This document shows positions 1-9,904 of a stretch of DNA of 64,000 nucleotides, piece by piece (position 1 is the stretch's first letter; each line of letters starts with the position of its first letter). Source of the DNA: Aromatoleum diolicum. GTDB lineage: Bacteria > Pseudomonadota > Gammaproteobacteria > Burkholderiales > Rhodocyclaceae. Both the position numbers and the translations under genes were made by a program. The stretch spans positions 1 through 64,000 of the forward strand of contig NZ_WTVQ01000017.1 in the NCBI RefSeq assembly GCF_012910955.1. Direction: 5' to 3'. The notes under the pieces were generated by a model. The model made no database searches, was not told the origin of the DNA, and saw nothing but the letters and a program-made list of their open reading frames with translations.

Positions 1-558
1 TACCGCGCTCAGCGACACCGACTCCAGCTCGCAGGTGACCTTCACCTTCAGCGAAGCGCCGGTCGGCTTCACCGCGGGCGACATCGTCGCCGTCGGCGGC
101 ACCGTCACCAACCTGCAGGCCACCGCCGATTCGCTGGTCTACACCGCGATCTTCACGGCAACCGACGGCTTCGCCGGCACCGCCAGCGTGAGTGTGGCCA
201 ATGACCTCTATACCGATGCCGCGGGCAACCTCGGCTCGGGCGGCAGCGACACCGTGCCGGTCGATCGCAGCAACCCGACGCTGACCGTCAACATCGTCGA
301 TACCGCGCTCAGCGACACCGACACCAGCTCGCAGGTGACCTTCACCTTCAGCGAAGCGCCGGTCGGCTTCACCGCGGGCGACATCGTCGCCGTCGGCGGC
401 ACCGTCACCAACCTGCAGGCGACCGCCGATCCGCTGGTCTACACCGCGACCTTCACGACCGATGGAACCTTCACCGGTACGGCCAGCGTGAGCGTAGCCA
501 ATGACCTCTACACCGATGCCACTGGCAACCTCGGCTCGGGTGGCAGCGACACGGTGCA
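1..558 (+). repeat. Tandem ~300-bp direct repeat encoding Ig-like modules
   Basis: Bases 1-300 and 301-558 are two copies of one unit. The first ~150 bases are almost identical, and later parts diverge slightly, including a 3-base length difference. Each unit encodes one Ig-like domain of the secreted protein. The repeat probably continues upstream of the window edge. Near-identity at DNA level points to recent duplication or gene conversion. Confidence 0.92.
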
Positions 559-1711
559 GGTGACGATACCTCCGGTCATTTACGATGGCTCGGACTGGCA
601 GGTCCAGAACGGCGCCATCCAGCCAAAGGGGCAAGGCAGCATCACCTTCACCGCTGGGGCATCGATCCACTTTGACTTCCATGTCAAGGATGGCGACGCA
701 GTGCTTGCGCTGGACGCGGCCAGCAAGTTCTTCGCCAAGACGGGCATGACGGCGTCGATCGACAAGATCTTCAACGATGCCAATGAGACCGTGTACCGCG
801 TAACGCTGACCAACACGACCGCTCAGCAGATCTCGATCGGCAACAGTGAGCAACTGGGGCTCGTCTGGAGCAACGTCAACAATGTTGCCAATGACGTCTC
901 GCTCATCAACTCGGACGAGTACGTACTGCTGAACAACGACGGTGCGTCGATCAAGGTGGCGACATCGGCGTTTGCCGGCACCACCACCGTGAGTGGCGAC
1001 CAGGACTATATCTGGCTGTCGAGCAGCAAGACCGGCCAGGAATTCGTGAAGGCGCCGATTTCCACCGGCGAGGTCGGCGACACGGTCGCGGGCAGCGGCG
1101 GGGACGACATTATTTACGGCAACCCCGGAGCGAACATCGCAGGGCTATCCAACGACAACCTTGCGGGTGGCGACGGCAACGACCTGATCGATGGCCGGTC
1201 GGGCAACGACATCCTGGATGGCGGCGCCGGCAATGACCACGTCCTTGGCGGATACGGCAACGACGCGCTGCTGGGCGGCACAGGCAACGACATGCTCTGG
1301 GGTGACGCGGGTAACGATACCCTGTCCGGAGGTGCCGGCAACGACATCCTCCACGGCGGATTGGGCGCCGACACCTTCAAGTGGACGCTTGCCGATGCCA
1401 GCTCCGTGGATGTCCCAACTGACGTGATCAAGGACTTCGACGCAGCCGCGTTTGGTTCGGGTGGCGACCGGCTGGATCTGAAAGATCTGCTGGAAGGCAC
1501 GTCCGCAACAAACGAGAGCTTGGGCAATTACCTGGACTTCAGCTTCGACAGCGGCACGAACTCCACGACCATCGCCGTGCACTCCGGCGGCACCGGCGCA
1601 CCGGTCGATCAAGTCATTGTGCTGGAGAACGTGAATCTCGCCGGCAGCTTTGCTGACGATGCGGCCATCATTTCCGACCTCTTAAGCAAGGGCAAACTCA
1701 TCACCGACTGA
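1..1711 (+). CDS. Giant Ig-like/RTX type I-secreted protein, C-terminal part (5' truncated by window)
   Basis: The reading frame is open from base 2, so this is only the C-terminal ~570 residues of a larger protein. It begins with two near-identical ~100-residue bacterial Ig-like (Big_12-like) modules with the [16 protein letters not shown] signature. A ~170-residue linker domain follows, then a block of RTX calcium-binding nonapeptides (GGxGNDxLx type, about bases 1090-1380), and a C-terminal domain typical of type I secretion substrates (DVIKDFD...[10 protein letters not shown]). Family knowledge: such proteins are exported through an ABC/MFP/TolC system and act as surface adhesins or exoproteins. 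The transporter genes are not in this window. The TGA at 1709-1711 is followed directly by a strong terminator. Function beyond surface adhesin is inference. Confidence 0.88.
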   Translation, partial: TALSDTDSSSQVTFTFSEAPVGFTAGDIVAVGGTVTNLQATADSLVYTAIFTATDGFAGTASVSVANDLYTDAAGNLGSGGSDTVPVDRSNPTLTVNIVDTALSDTDTSSQVTFTFSEAPVGFTAGDIVAVGGTVTNLQATADPLVYTATFTTDGTFTGTASVSVANDLYTDATGNLGSGGSDTVQVTIPPVIYDGSDWQVQNGAIQPKGQGSITFTAGASIHFDFHVKDGDAVLALDAASKFFAKTGMTASIDKIFNDANETVYRVTLTNTTAQQISIGNSEQLGLVWSNVNNVANDVSLINSDEYVLLNNDGASIKVATSAFAGTTTVSGDQDYIWLSSSKTGQEFVKAPISTGEVGDTVAGSGGDDIIYGNPGANIAGLSNDNLAGGDGNDLIDGRSGNDILDGGAGNDHVLGGYGNDALLGGTGNDMLWGDAGNDTLSGGAGNDILHGGLGADTFKWTLADASSVDVPTDVIKDFDAAAFGSGGDRLDLKDLLEGTSATNESLGNYLDFSFDSGTNSTTIAVHSGGTGAPVDQVIVLENVNLAGSFADDAAIISDLLSKGKLITD

Positions 1712-1721
1712 GGTCCTTGCG

Positions 1722-1757
1722 AACCACCCGGCAGCTCGTCTCGCCGGGTGGTTTTTT
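1722..1757 (+). terminator. Rho-independent terminator after the RTX gene
   Basis: An 11-bp stem (AACCACCCGGC / GCCGGGTGGTT) with a ~10-base loop runs into a T tract. It lies 10 bases after the stop codon and between two convergent genes, so it may also help end transcription from the minus strand. Confidence 0.9.
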
Positions 1758-1777
1758 CCTTTCAGCGGCCCCCCGCC

Positions 1778-4700
1778 TCACGCCATCCCGCGCAGCTCCC
1801 GCAGCAGCACCGACAGCATCGACATTTCGATGCTCGACGCCGATTTCACGTCGGCGAGCAGATGGCGGTAGCGTTCGATGTGCCGCAGATGCGCCGTCTC
1901 CCACGCGGCGACCAGCACATCCGGCGTGGCGAGCTCCGGCGACAGTTTCACGACGTCGGCGGCGAGCGCGCGCGCCTGGTTCGACAGGTCTATGCGCAGC
2001 GCCCCGCGCGCGAGCGCCTGCCAGCGCGTGTCGGCCGGCAGGGCCGAAATGTGCGCACCGAGCCAGTACAGGTCGAGGTGACCGCCAAGGGTGAAATACA
2101 CCGCCGCGACGGTCGCTTCGGGACGCCCGCTGTCCGCTGCGACTTCGACGAGGTCAAGCGCGGAGTACAGCTCATCGAGCGAGGCGACGCGCCGGGCGAG
2201 TTCGTCGGGCACGCCGCGCTCGACATAGCGCCCGGCCATCGCGTCGAGTTCGGCGCGATAGTCGTCCGACACCAGTTCGTGCAGATCCGCCGACAGCGCC
2301 GCGACACCGGGCGAGAAGTAGGCGCGCGTCGCCTGCAGATCGGTGAGCCATTCGCGGTGGCGCAGGAACCAGAGCGTGCCGCGCTGCACGAGGCGACCGC
2401 AGTCGAGGATCATCGCGGTCTGCACGGCGTCCTCGACGAGGTTGTCGAGGGCCTCGATCGCGCGCCAGGTGGGCACCAGCCCGAACACCTCGCGCGTCGC
2501 CATGTAGGCGCGCACGATGTCCGGTGCCGACGCGCCGACTTCACCCTGCAGGCGGCTGACGAAACTCGGGCCGACGCGGTTGATCATGCTGTTGACGACG
2601 TGCGTGGAGATGATTTCGCGGCGCAGCGGATGTCGGGCGATCTGCGTCGCAAAGCGCTCGCGCAGCGGCTGCGGGAAGTAGCGCGACAGCGCAGTGCTGA
2701 TGTAGGGGTCTTCCGGCACGTCCGAGGCAAGCACCTCGTCGTACAGTTCGATCTTGCTGTAGGCGAGCAGCACGGCGAGTTCCGGCGCAACCAAACCCAT
2801 GCGTGCCGCGGCGCGGTCGGCGATCTCGTCGTCCATCGGCAGGAATTCGAGCTTGCGGTTGAGGCGCCCGGCAATGCTCAGGCGGCGGATGAAGTCTCCC
2901 TGCTCGTCGAGCAGGGTCGCCCCACGCGAGCACGTCACCGACAGCACCTGCGTCTGCGCGTAGTTGTCACGCAGCACCAGCGCGGCGACTTCGTCGGTCA
3001 TCTCGACCAGCAGTGCATCGCGCTGCTTGCCGGTAAGCTCGCCTTCGATCACGACGCTGTTGAGCAGGATCTTGATGTTGACCTCGTGATCCGAACAATC
3101 GACGCCGCCGGAGTTGTCGATCGCATCGGTGTAGAGCTTGCCGCCCTTGAGCGCGAACTCGATGCGCCCGAGCTGGGTCATGCCGAGGTTGCCGCCCTCG
3201 CCGATGACGCGGCAGTGCAGTTCGGCGCCATTGACCCGCACCGCGTCGTTGGCACGGTCGCCGACTGCGGCGTCGGTCTCGCTCGCCGCCTTGACGTAGG
3301 TGCCGATGCCGCCGTTGTAGAGCAGATCGACCGGGGCGCGCAGGATCATGCGGATCAGATCGGACGGCGCCAAGGCTTCGGCATCGATGGCCAGCACTTC
3401 GCGCATTTGCGGCGACAGCGTGATCGACTTGGCGCTGCGCGGCCATACGCCACCGCCTGCCGAGATCAGGCTTTTGTCGTAGTCGCCCCAGGACGAGCGC
3501 GGCAACGCGAACAGGCGCGCGCGCTCGGCAAACGAAGTCTCCGGATCGGGATCCGGGTCGATGAACACGTGGCGGTGGTCGAACGCGGCGACCAGGCGGA
3601 TCTGCCGCGACTGCAGCATGCCGTTGCCGAACACGTCGCCGGACATGTCGCCGATGCCGACGACTGTGAAAGGCTGCTCCTGCGTATTGAGTCCGAGTTC
3701 GCGGAAATGGCGCTTGACCGACTCCCATGCGCCGCGCGCGGTAATGGCCATCTTCTTGTGGTCGTAGCCGGCCGAACCGCCCGACGCGAATGCGTCGCCG
3801 AGCCAGAAGCCGTATTCGGCGGCGACCGCGTTGGCGTAGTCGGAGAAGCTCGCCGTGCCCTTGTCGGCAGCGACCACCAGATAGGGGTCGTCTGCGTCGT
3901 GGCGCACGACGTCGGGCGGCGGCACGACCTGCCCCTGCACAAGATTGTCGGTGAGATCGAGCAGCCCGCGCAGGTACAGGCGGTAGCACGCGATGCCCTC
4001 GGCGAGCACCGCCTCGCGGTCGCCGCCGACCGGGGGATTCTTGACGACGAAGCCACCCTTCGAGCCGACCGGCACGATCACCGCGTTCTTGACGATCTGC
4101 GCCTTCACCAGCCCGAGGATCTCGGTGCGGAAGTCCTCCATGCGGTCGGACCAGCGCAGGCCGCCACGCGCGACCTTGCCGCCGCGCAGGTGCACGCCCT
4201 CGAAGCGCGGCGCATAGACGAAGATCTCGAACATCGGCAGCGGCTGCGGCAGGTTCGGAATGCGCTTCGGATCAAACTTGAACGACAGGTAGGGTTTCAG
4301 TTCGTCGTCCGCGCCGCGCTGGTAGTAGTTGGTGCGCAGCGTCGCACGCACCATCGCGAGGAATTGCCGCAGGATGCGGTCCTCGTCGAGGTTGGCGACA
4401 TTGTTGAGCGCGTCGTCGATGCCGGCGAGCAACGCGGGCGCATGGCGCTCGCGGGCACTCTCGCGCGCCGGATCGAAGCGCAGCGCGAACAGTTCGATCA
4501 GTTGCCGCGCGAGCCGCGGATAGGCCGCCAGCGTCTGCTCCATGTAGGCCTGGCTGAACGTGAATGCCGCCTGCTTCATGTGCTTCGCGTAGGCGCGCAA
4601 CACCGTGATCTCGCGCCAGGTCAGGCCTGCGAGCAGGGTCAGGCGGTTGAAATCGTCGCTTTCGATCTGGCCGCGCCATGCGCGCAGGAAGGCCTCGTGG

Positions 4701-6598
4701 AACAAGGGCCGCAGCCTGTCGATGTCGAGTTCCTCGGCGCCCGGATAGGCCAACCCGAAGTCGTGGATCCACACGTTGCGCCCGTCCTGGCGCTCGATCT
4801 GCGACGGGCGCTCGTCGATCACTTTCACGCCCATGCGTTCGAGCATCGGCAGGCTCTGCGACAGCGGCACCGGCGCGCCCGTGCGGTAGATCTTGAAATT
4901 GAGCCGCCCCGGCGGCGCCTCGAGCGGGATGTAGAGGCTCATCGCCAGCCCGTCGTCGTCGATCGACTCCATCTGCTCGATGTCGAACACCGCCACGCGC
5001 GGCGAATATTCCTCGCGGTAGCCGGCGGGGAAGCCCGTGCCATAGCAACGCAGCAAGGCCATGCCGCGCTCCTCGCCGCAATGCTCGAGCAGCACACGCT
5101 GCAGTTCGTCCTCCCAGCGCCGCGTCGCACGCACCAGGCGCTGTTCCAGCTCATACACCTCGAACGGCGGGATCACCGAGTCGCGCGTGCGCACGATGAT
5201 CAGGATGCGCGCCAGCGCCGACTCGGAAAACTGCACGTCGAAGTCCGAGCTGCTGCCGTTGAAAGCTTCCATCAACACCGCCTGCATGCGCAGCCGCTGG
5301 TCGGTGTTGTAGTGTTCGCGCGGCACGTAGATCAGGCAGGAGACGAAGCGCGCGAACGGATCGCAGCGTACGAACAGGCGCGTGCGCTGACGCTCGCCGA
5401 GCCGCAGGATGCCCATGGCCTGGGGGTAGAGTTCCTCGGTCTCGATCTGGAACAGCTCGTCGCGCGGATAACGTTCGAGTATCGTCAGCAGCGCCTTCGC
5501 GGCATGGCTCTTGGGCATCAGGCCGGCGCGCTCGATCACCGCATTGACCTTGCGACGCAGGAAGGGGATCAGCTTCGGGCTGGTGCTGTAGGCCGTGGAC
5601 GCGAGCAAGCCGATGACGCGCCGCTCGCCGCACACGTGGCCGCTGGCGTCGAAGCTCTTGATGCTGAAACGATCGATGTAGCCGCCGCGATGCACGGTCG
5701 AACGCGTGTTCGACTTCGTCACCGTCAGCAGGATCGGCAGGTTCGGCAGCGTCGTCTTGAGTTGCGCGGGCAGCGCACCGAAGGAGCGCGACAACCCCTC
5801 GCCCGCCTTCTCCCGGAGCAGGCCGAGCCCGGAACCGGTGCGAATGCGCAGTTCGGGCTCGCTCTCGGTCGCGGTCAGCTCGTAATCGCGGCAGCCGAGC
5901 AGGACGAGGTTGTCGTCCATCAGCCACTTCAGGAAAGCCGCGGTCTCGGCCGTTTCCTCGGCGGGCACGGGCAGCGGATTCTGTTCGATCTCGCGCGTGA
6001 TGTCCGCCATGCGCTGCTGCATCGCCGGCCAGTCGGTGACCGCCGCGCGCACGTCGGCGAGCACGCCCTCGAGGCCGCAGCGCAGCGCTTCGAGATCGGT
6101 CGCCTCGGTGCGCCGGTCGACCTCGACATGGATGATCGACTCATAGTGCCCCTGCTGCGCGTCGGCCCCTTCGGCAAGCTTCAGGTACTGGCCGGCGTCG
6201 TCGCGCACGATGCGCATCACGGGATGGATGATCAGATGCAGCGTCAACCCCTGGCGATTGACCTCCATGGTGATCGAGTCAACCAGGAAGGGCATGTCGT
6301 CATTGACGATTTCGACCACCGTATGGGTCGACTCCCAGCCATGCTCCTCGAGTTTCGGGTTGTACACCCGCACGCGCGTGCCGCCGCGATGCTTGCGGCT
6401 GAAGTGCCAGTGGCTGAGCACCGCACCATACAGATCCTCGACCGAACGATCGGCGAGATCCTCCGGGGCCACCTGACCGAACCAGCGCCGCGCAAACGGC
6501 GCGACCAGGGCGACCTGATCTGCGGGCAAACGGGTTTCGATCTGCTCCAGAACCGCTTCACTACTCGCGGCACCGCTTTCCGAATGGCGTGACTGCAT
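1778..6598 (-). CDS. gdhB: Large (180-kDa class) NAD-dependent glutamate dehydrogenase
   Basis: The 1606-residue product matches the very long bacterial NAD-GDH family (about 1600 residues), which oxidatively deaminates glutamate to 2-oxoglutarate and ammonia with NAD. The catalytic segment with GGLRWSDRMEDFRTE and the lysine in VPVGSKGGFV lies near residues 820-850. A nucleotide-binding stretch (VVGIGDMSGDVFGNG) is near residue 980. The long N-terminal region is the regulatory part known for this family. I chose the ATG at 6598 because GGGAGA precedes it at good distance; an in-frame ATG 54 bases upstream lacks this. It is a single-gene unit convergent with the RTX gene. Paired with the arginase-OAT gene downstream it would complete arginine to 2-oxoglutarate catabolism (inference). 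Confidence 0.95.
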   Translation of the reverse strand: MQSRHSESGAASSEAVLEQIETRLPADQVALVAPFARRWFGQVAPEDLADRSVEDLYGAVLSHWHFSRKHRGGTRVRVYNPKLEEHGWESTHTVVEIVNDDMPFLVDSITMEVNRQGLTLHLIIHPVMRIVRDDAGQYLKLAEGADAQQGHYESIIHVEVDRRTEATDLEALRCGLEGVLADVRAAVTDWPAMQQRMADITREIEQNPLPVPAEETAETAAFLKWLMDDNLVLLGCRDYELTATESEPELRIRTGSGLGLLREKAGEGLSRSFGALPAQLKTTLPNLPILLTVTKSNTRSTVHRGGYIDRFSIKSFDASGHVCGERRVIGLLASTAYSTSPKLIPFLRRKVNAVIERAGLMPKSHAAKALLTILERYPRDELFQIETEELYPQAMGILRLGERQRTRLFVRCDPFARFVSCLIYVPREHYNTDQRLRMQAVLMEAFNGSSSDFDVQFSESALARILIIVRTRDSVIPPFEVYELEQRLVRATRRWEDELQRVLLEHCGEERGMALLRCYGTGFPAGYREEYSPRVAVFDIEQMESIDDDGLAMSLYIPLEAPPGRLNFKIYRTGAPVPLSQSLPMLERMGVKVIDERPSQIERQDGRNVWIHDFGLAYPGAEELDIDRLRPLFHEAFLRAWRGQIESDDFNRLTLLAGLTWREITVLRAYAKHMKQAAFTFSQAYMEQTLAAYPRLARQLIELFALRFDPARESARERHAPALLAGIDDALNNVANLDEDRILRQFLAMVRATLRTNYYQRGADDELKPYLSFKFDPKRIPNLPQPLPMFEIFVYAPRFEGVHLRGGKVARGGLRWSDRMEDFRTEILGLVKAQIVKNAVIVPVGSKGGFVVKNPPVGGDREAVLAEGIACYRLYLRGLLDLTDNLVQGQVVPPPDVVRHDADDPYLVVAADKGTASFSDYANAVAAEYGFWLGDAFASGGSAGYDHKKMAITARGAWESVKRHFRELGLNTQEQPFTVVGIGDMSGDVFGNGMLQSRQIRLVAAFDHRHVFIDPDPDPETSFAERARLFALPRSSWGDYDKSLISAGGGVWPRSAKSITLSPQMREVLAIDAEALAPSDLIRMILRAPVDLLYNGGIGTYVKAASETDAAVGDRANDAVRVNGAELHCRVIGEGGNLGMTQLGRIEFALKGGKLYTDAIDNSGGVDCSDHEVNIKILLNSVVIEGELTGKQRDALLVEMTDEVAALVLRDNYAQTQVLSVTCSRGATLLDEQGDFIRRLSIAGRLNRKLEFLPMDDEIADRAAARMGLVAPELAVLLAYSKIELYDEVLASDVPEDPYISTALSRYFPQPLRERFATQIARHPLRREIISTHVVNSMINRVGPSFVSRLQGEVGASAPDIVRAYMATREVFGLVPTWRAIEALDNLVEDAVQTAMILDCGRLVQRGTLWFLRHREWLTDLQATRAYFSPGVAALSADLHELVSDDYRAELDAMAGRYVERGVPDELARRVASLDELYSALDLVEVAADSGRPEATVAAVYFTLGGHLDLYWLGAHISALPADTRWQALARGALRIDLSNQARALAADVVKLSPELATPDVLVAAWETAHLRHIERYRHLLADVKSASSIEMSMLSVLLRELRGMA

Positions 6599-6740
6599 CG
6601 CTGTCTCCCGCTTATCGGGGGCCGCGCCGCGACAGGTCATGCAGCCGGACATCGCCGCCCCACATTATTCGGATAACCATACGCGGATCGCGTGCGACGG
6701 GGAAGAGGCGGCGTTGCTGAAGCGGAAACCGCAAGCCGGA

Positions 6741-7652
6741 TCAGCGTGCGGCGACGACGACGGCGCCGGAACGATTGGCCAGAAAGACCCCCGATACCAC
6801 CATCGCGCCGCCGACGAGACTCGCCAGCACCGGGCGTTCGCCGAGGAAAATCACCGAGAAGATCACCGCGAACACCGGCACCAGATTGGTGAACAGCGTC
6901 GCGCGCGCCGGGCCGATCGCGGCAACCGCCTGGTTGTACCAGACAAAGGCGAGCGCGGTGCCGCACACGCCGAGGTAGGCCATCGCCAGCCACGACGCGC
7001 TGTCCGGCCAGCTCACCGCGCCCCCGGCGAGTTCCGCCAGCGCCGGCACCGCCAGCATCAGCGTGCCCCACAAGGTCGACCAGGTCGTGGCCGCCGTCGC
7101 CGACAGGCCCTCGAGCGCGCGTTTGCCGATGATGGTGTAGGCGACCCACGCCACCACGGCGAGGAAGATCCACAGCTCGCCGAGCCCCACCGCGCCGCTG
7201 AACGCGGCGGCCACGTCGCCGTGCGTGATCACCAGCGCCACGCCCGCCAGCGAGATCGCCACGCCGACAAAGCGCATCGCGCTCCAGCGCTCGCGCATCA
7301 ACACGCGCATCACCAACATCGTCATGATCGGCGACAGCGCGACGATCAGCGCCGCGCGCGATGCCGGGATGAGCGCGAGGCCGGCGAAGAAGAAGGCGTT
7401 ATAGGCGAACACGCCGGTCGCCCCGAGCAGCAGCGTCGCCACCACCTGGCGCCGCGCGAGCCGCGGGAAATTGCCCGTGGCGACCGCGAACACCAGCAGC
7501 GGCAGCAGCGCCGCGACGAAACGTCCGGTCGCGGCGAGGAAATGCGGCATGTGCTGCGCGAGATGGCGACCGGCAATGAACGCCCCGCCCCAGAACGCCG
7601 TGGTCAGCACCAGCTTGAAATAGCCGCCGAAGGAATGCGCGCCTGCGCTCAT
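6741..7652 (-). CDS. EamA/DMT-family transporter
   Basis: The 303-residue hydrophobic protein has about ten predicted membrane helices arranged as two EamA repeats, the usual size and plan of drug/metabolite transporters (RhaT/YdcZ-like exporters). The second repeat carries the typical GTALAFVWYNQAVAAIGPARAT segment. It lies 12 bases downstream of the SDR gene on the same strand, so the two are probably co-transcribed. The substrate cannot be told from sequence; metabolite efflux is the family expectation. Confidence 0.88.
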   Translation of the reverse strand: MSAGAHSFGGYFKLVLTTAFWGGAFIAGRHLAQHMPHFLAATGRFVAALLPLLVFAVATGNFPRLARRQVVATLLLGATGVFAYNAFFFAGLALIPASRAALIVALSPIMTMLVMRVLMRERWSAMRFVGVAISLAGVALVITHGDVAAAFSGAVGLGELWIFLAVVAWVAYTIIGKRALEGLSATAATTWSTLWGTLMLAVPALAELAGGAVSWPDSASWLAMAYLGVCGTALAFVWYNQAVAAIGPARATLFTNLVPVFAVIFSVIFLGERPVLASLVGGAMVVSGVFLANRSGAVVVAAR

Positions 7653-7664
7653 CCGCGGCGCGCG

Positions 7665-8480
7665 CTACAAGGGCAGATCGCGCGGCTTGCGGCCGGCGCG
7701 GGCGAACAGCGCATCGAACACCGGGTTCGGCAGCGCCCGCAGCACGCTTGCGACCAGGCCCATCTGCCACGGCACCACGGCATACCCGCGGCCCGCATCG
7801 ATCACCTTCGCCATCCGGCGCGCGGCATCGTCGGGCTGCAGCATGAAGGGCATCGGGTACGGGTTGCCGGCGGTCATCGGCGTGGCGATGTAGCCCGGCG
7901 CCAGCGTGACGACGCGCACGCCGCTGCCGTGCATTTCCACCCGCAGGCTTTCCAGATAGGCAATCGCCGCCGCCTTCGACGCACTGTAAGCGCCTGCGCC
8001 GGGCAGGCCGCGGATGCCGGCGACCGAGGCGATCCCGACCAGACGGCCGGAACCACGCCCACGCATCGCCTCGACGAAAGGCTGGAAGCTCGCGACCATG
8101 CCATTCACGTTGGTGCGCAGTACGCGCTCGAAGGCGTGAAGATCCTCGGCGCATTCGGTCAGCGTTCCGACCGACACGCCGGCATTGGCGATGACGATGT
8201 CGGGCACGCCGAAATGGTCGATATAGGTCCTGGCGGCCAGCGCCAGCGCCGCGGCGTCACCGACGTCGGCCGGCAGGGCCAGATGCCGGCCGGGCAGCGC
8301 GGCCGACAGGGCGGCCAACGCGTCGCCGCGCCGCGCCACCAGCCCGAGACTGGCGCCACGCTGTGCATAGTGACGCGCGAAGGCCTGCCCCAGGCCGCTC
8401 GACGCGCCAGTCAGAAAAACACGAAGTCCGGCCGGAGCCGGACTTGTGCGGGACGCAGCGGCGTCGGATCGGTGCGTCAC
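7665..8480 (-). CDS. Short-chain dehydrogenase/reductase
   Basis: The 271-residue protein has a Rossmann NAD(P) motif TGASSGLGQ near residue 25, the NAG motif (IVIANAGVS), a catalytic serine (GIASVAG) and YxxxK (YSASK). It therefore has a complete classical SDR active site. The Gly-rich motif and length suit a cytoplasmic NADP-dependent reductase. The start is GTG at 8480; the first ~20 residues are low-complexity. The substrate is unknown. It heads a two-gene unit with the DMT transporter. Confidence 0.9.
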   Translation of the reverse strand: MTHRSDAAASRTSPAPAGLRVFLTGASSGLGQAFARHYAQRGASLGLVARRGDALAALSAALPGRHLALPADVGDAAALALAARTYIDHFGVPDIVIANAGVSVGTLTECAEDLHAFERVLRTNVNGMVASFQPFVEAMRGRGSGRLVGIASVAGIRGLPGAGAYSASKAAAIAYLESLRVEMHGSGVRVVTLAPGYIATPMTAGNPYPMPFMLQPDDAARRMAKVIDAGRGYAVVPWQMGLVASVLRALPNPVFDALFARAGRKPRDLPL

Positions 8481-8520
8481 GTATGCATCGCTTGAGTCAT
8501 GACTTGCGAAGGCGGAATCC

Positions 8521-8548
8521 GGCAGGAGCGGCTGAAACCGCTCCTACA
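8521..8548. repeat. REP-like palindromic element
   Basis: AGGAGCGG and CCGCTCCT (8524-8531 and 8538-8545) form a perfect 8-bp stem around CTGAAA. The sequence resembles the dispersed GGAGCGGCTTCAGCCGC extragenic palindromes of Gammaproteobacteria and Betaproteobacteria, and a related element occurs at 26854. It lies between dsbA and the SDR gene, where it could act as an mRNA 3' stabiliser. Confidence 0.65.
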
Positions 8549-8575
8549 CGGCCATCTGCATCGCAACCGTGGCGA

Positions 8576-9220
8576 TCAGGACTTGCCCTTTTCCGAACGC
8601 GAACGCGCGATCAGTTCGGTCACCGTCTTGAGCATCGCCTCGTGACTGCCGGCGGTACTCGCCGACACCATGAAGCGGCCGTCGACCGCCATCAAGGGCA
8701 CGCCGCTGACGCGGTAGGCCGCGGCAATCTGGTTGGCACGCTGCACGCGCGACTGCACGCCGAAGGACTTGTAGGTCTCGGTGAAGCGCTTCGCGTCGGT
8801 GACGCTGCCGATCCAGTCGAACAGCACGTCTTCCTTGTGCAGCTGGCGCTTCTGCTCGTGGATCGCGGCGAACACCGCCGGTCCGTGCTTGCCTGCCTCG
8901 CCCATCGCCTCGAGCGTGTAATAAATGCGCGCAAGCGTGGTCCATTCGGCACGGTTGAAGGTGATCGGCACCTTGATGAAATGAACGTCCGCCGGCAGGG
9001 CCTTGCTCCAGGTGTTCAGCAGCGGCTCGAAATCATTGCAGTGCGGGCAACCGTAGGAAAAGAACTCGATCACTTCCACCTTGCCGGGAAGCTCGGTCGG
9101 CACCTTGGCGCCGAGCGTCTGGAAGGGCTGGGCACCGGCACGCTGGGCATAGGCCGCGCCGCCGAGGGCCGCGAAGGCGACCAGGGCGGACAATTGCTTG
9201 AGTGCGACACGACGATTCAT
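8576..9220 (-). CDS. dsbA: Thiol:disulfide interchange protein DsbA
   Basis: The 214-residue protein has an N-terminal signal peptide (cleavage probably after AYA, about residue 25) and a thioredoxin fold with active-site CPHC at residues 58-61. The cis-proline region (SGVPLMAVDG) lies near the C terminus. It oxidises cysteine pairs in exported proteins in the periplasm. Placement after argS and the SPOR gene on the same strand is a common betaproteobacterial order. Possible clients here include the cysteine-paired periplasmic protein at 45475 and the c-type cytochrome fusion at 57803 (inference). Confidence 0.95.
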   Translation of the reverse strand: MNRRVALKQLSALVAFAALGGAAYAQRAGAQPFQTLGAKVPTELPGKVEVIEFFSYGCPHCNDFEPLLNTWSKALPADVHFIKVPITFNRAEWTTLARIYYTLEAMGEAGKHGPAVFAAIHEQKRQLHKEDVLFDWIGSVTDAKRFTETYKSFGVQSRVQRANQIAAAYRVSGVPLMAVDGRFMVSASTAGSHEAMLKTVTELIARSRSEKGKS

Positions 9221-9295
9221 TCATTGCTCCCGAGTTGATGACAGGGTCTCAGACGGCAAACGCTGGCGGATGTTCCCGCAATCGCGTCCGCATAT

Positions 9296-9889
9296 TCAGT
9301 TTGTTGCCGGCGATGCGGAATTGGCTTTCACCACCGAGGCGGTGAAACCGGCTTCGGCCAGCCGCGCACGCACCGGGTTCATGTCTTCCGGCTTGCCGAA
9401 CGGGCCGACGCGCACGCGATGCATTGTCCGGCCATCGGGCAGTTGCGCGCGTTGGGCGCTCGCTTCGATGCCATTGAGCGCAAGCTTGGCCTTGAGGTTG
9501 TCGGCTTCGGCCGGATTTTCGAAGGCACCGATCTGCAGGTACAGCTTTTCGGCCTTCGCAGGCGCGGCCACCGGCGTGGCAGGCTTGCTCTCGGTCGGTG
9601 CGCCGTCGCCCTGGGGCAGAATCTTGTAGAACTCGAAGTCCGGCTTCACCACCGGACGATCACCGGGTTTGCCCGGCAGCGAGGCCGGTTGGTCTGCCGC
9701 AGGCGCGCGCGACGCGGTCGGAGCCGCCGCCGGGGGCGCCTGGAACGGCGAATTGCGGGTGAAATACCAGGCGGCTCCGGCCGCGAACACGGCCCCGAGC
9801 ACCAGGCCGATGAAGATGCCGACGATGACGCCGCCGCGGCTCTTTGCCGGCTGGCGGGTCTTCGGGCGGGGCTTGCGGTCACGGCTCAC
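9296..9889 (-). CDS. SPOR-domain membrane protein (FtsN/DedD-like)
   Basis: The 197-residue protein has a short basic cytoplasmic N terminus and one membrane helix (about residues 19-42). A Pro/Ala-rich periplasmic linker leads to a C-terminal SPOR domain of ~75 residues (LYLQIGAFENPAEADNLKAK...). SPOR domains bind denuded peptidoglycan at the division septum, so a role in cell division or wall remodelling is expected. It starts at GTG 9889 with GGAGAAG upstream and follows argS by 15 bases. It is probably co-transcribed with argS and perhaps dsbA. Confidence 0.9.
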   Translation of the reverse strand: MSRDRKPRPKTRQPAKSRGGVIVGIFIGLVLGAVFAAGAAWYFTRNSPFQAPPAAAPTASRAPAADQPASLPGKPGDRPVVKPDFEFYKILPQGDGAPTESKPATPVAAPAKAEKLYLQIGAFENPAEADNLKAKLALNGIEASAQRAQLPDGRTMHRVRVGPFGKPEDMNPVRARLAEAGFTASVVKANSASPATN

Positions 9890-9904
9890 TAACTTCTCCG
9901 GAAA

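Noticed and set aside
1748-6592. A 1614-codon open frame on the plus strand
   Set aside because: It is the exact antisense of the NAD-glutamate dehydrogenase gene. Its translation is Arg/His/Gln-rich with no domain; long antisense frames are expected at this GC content.
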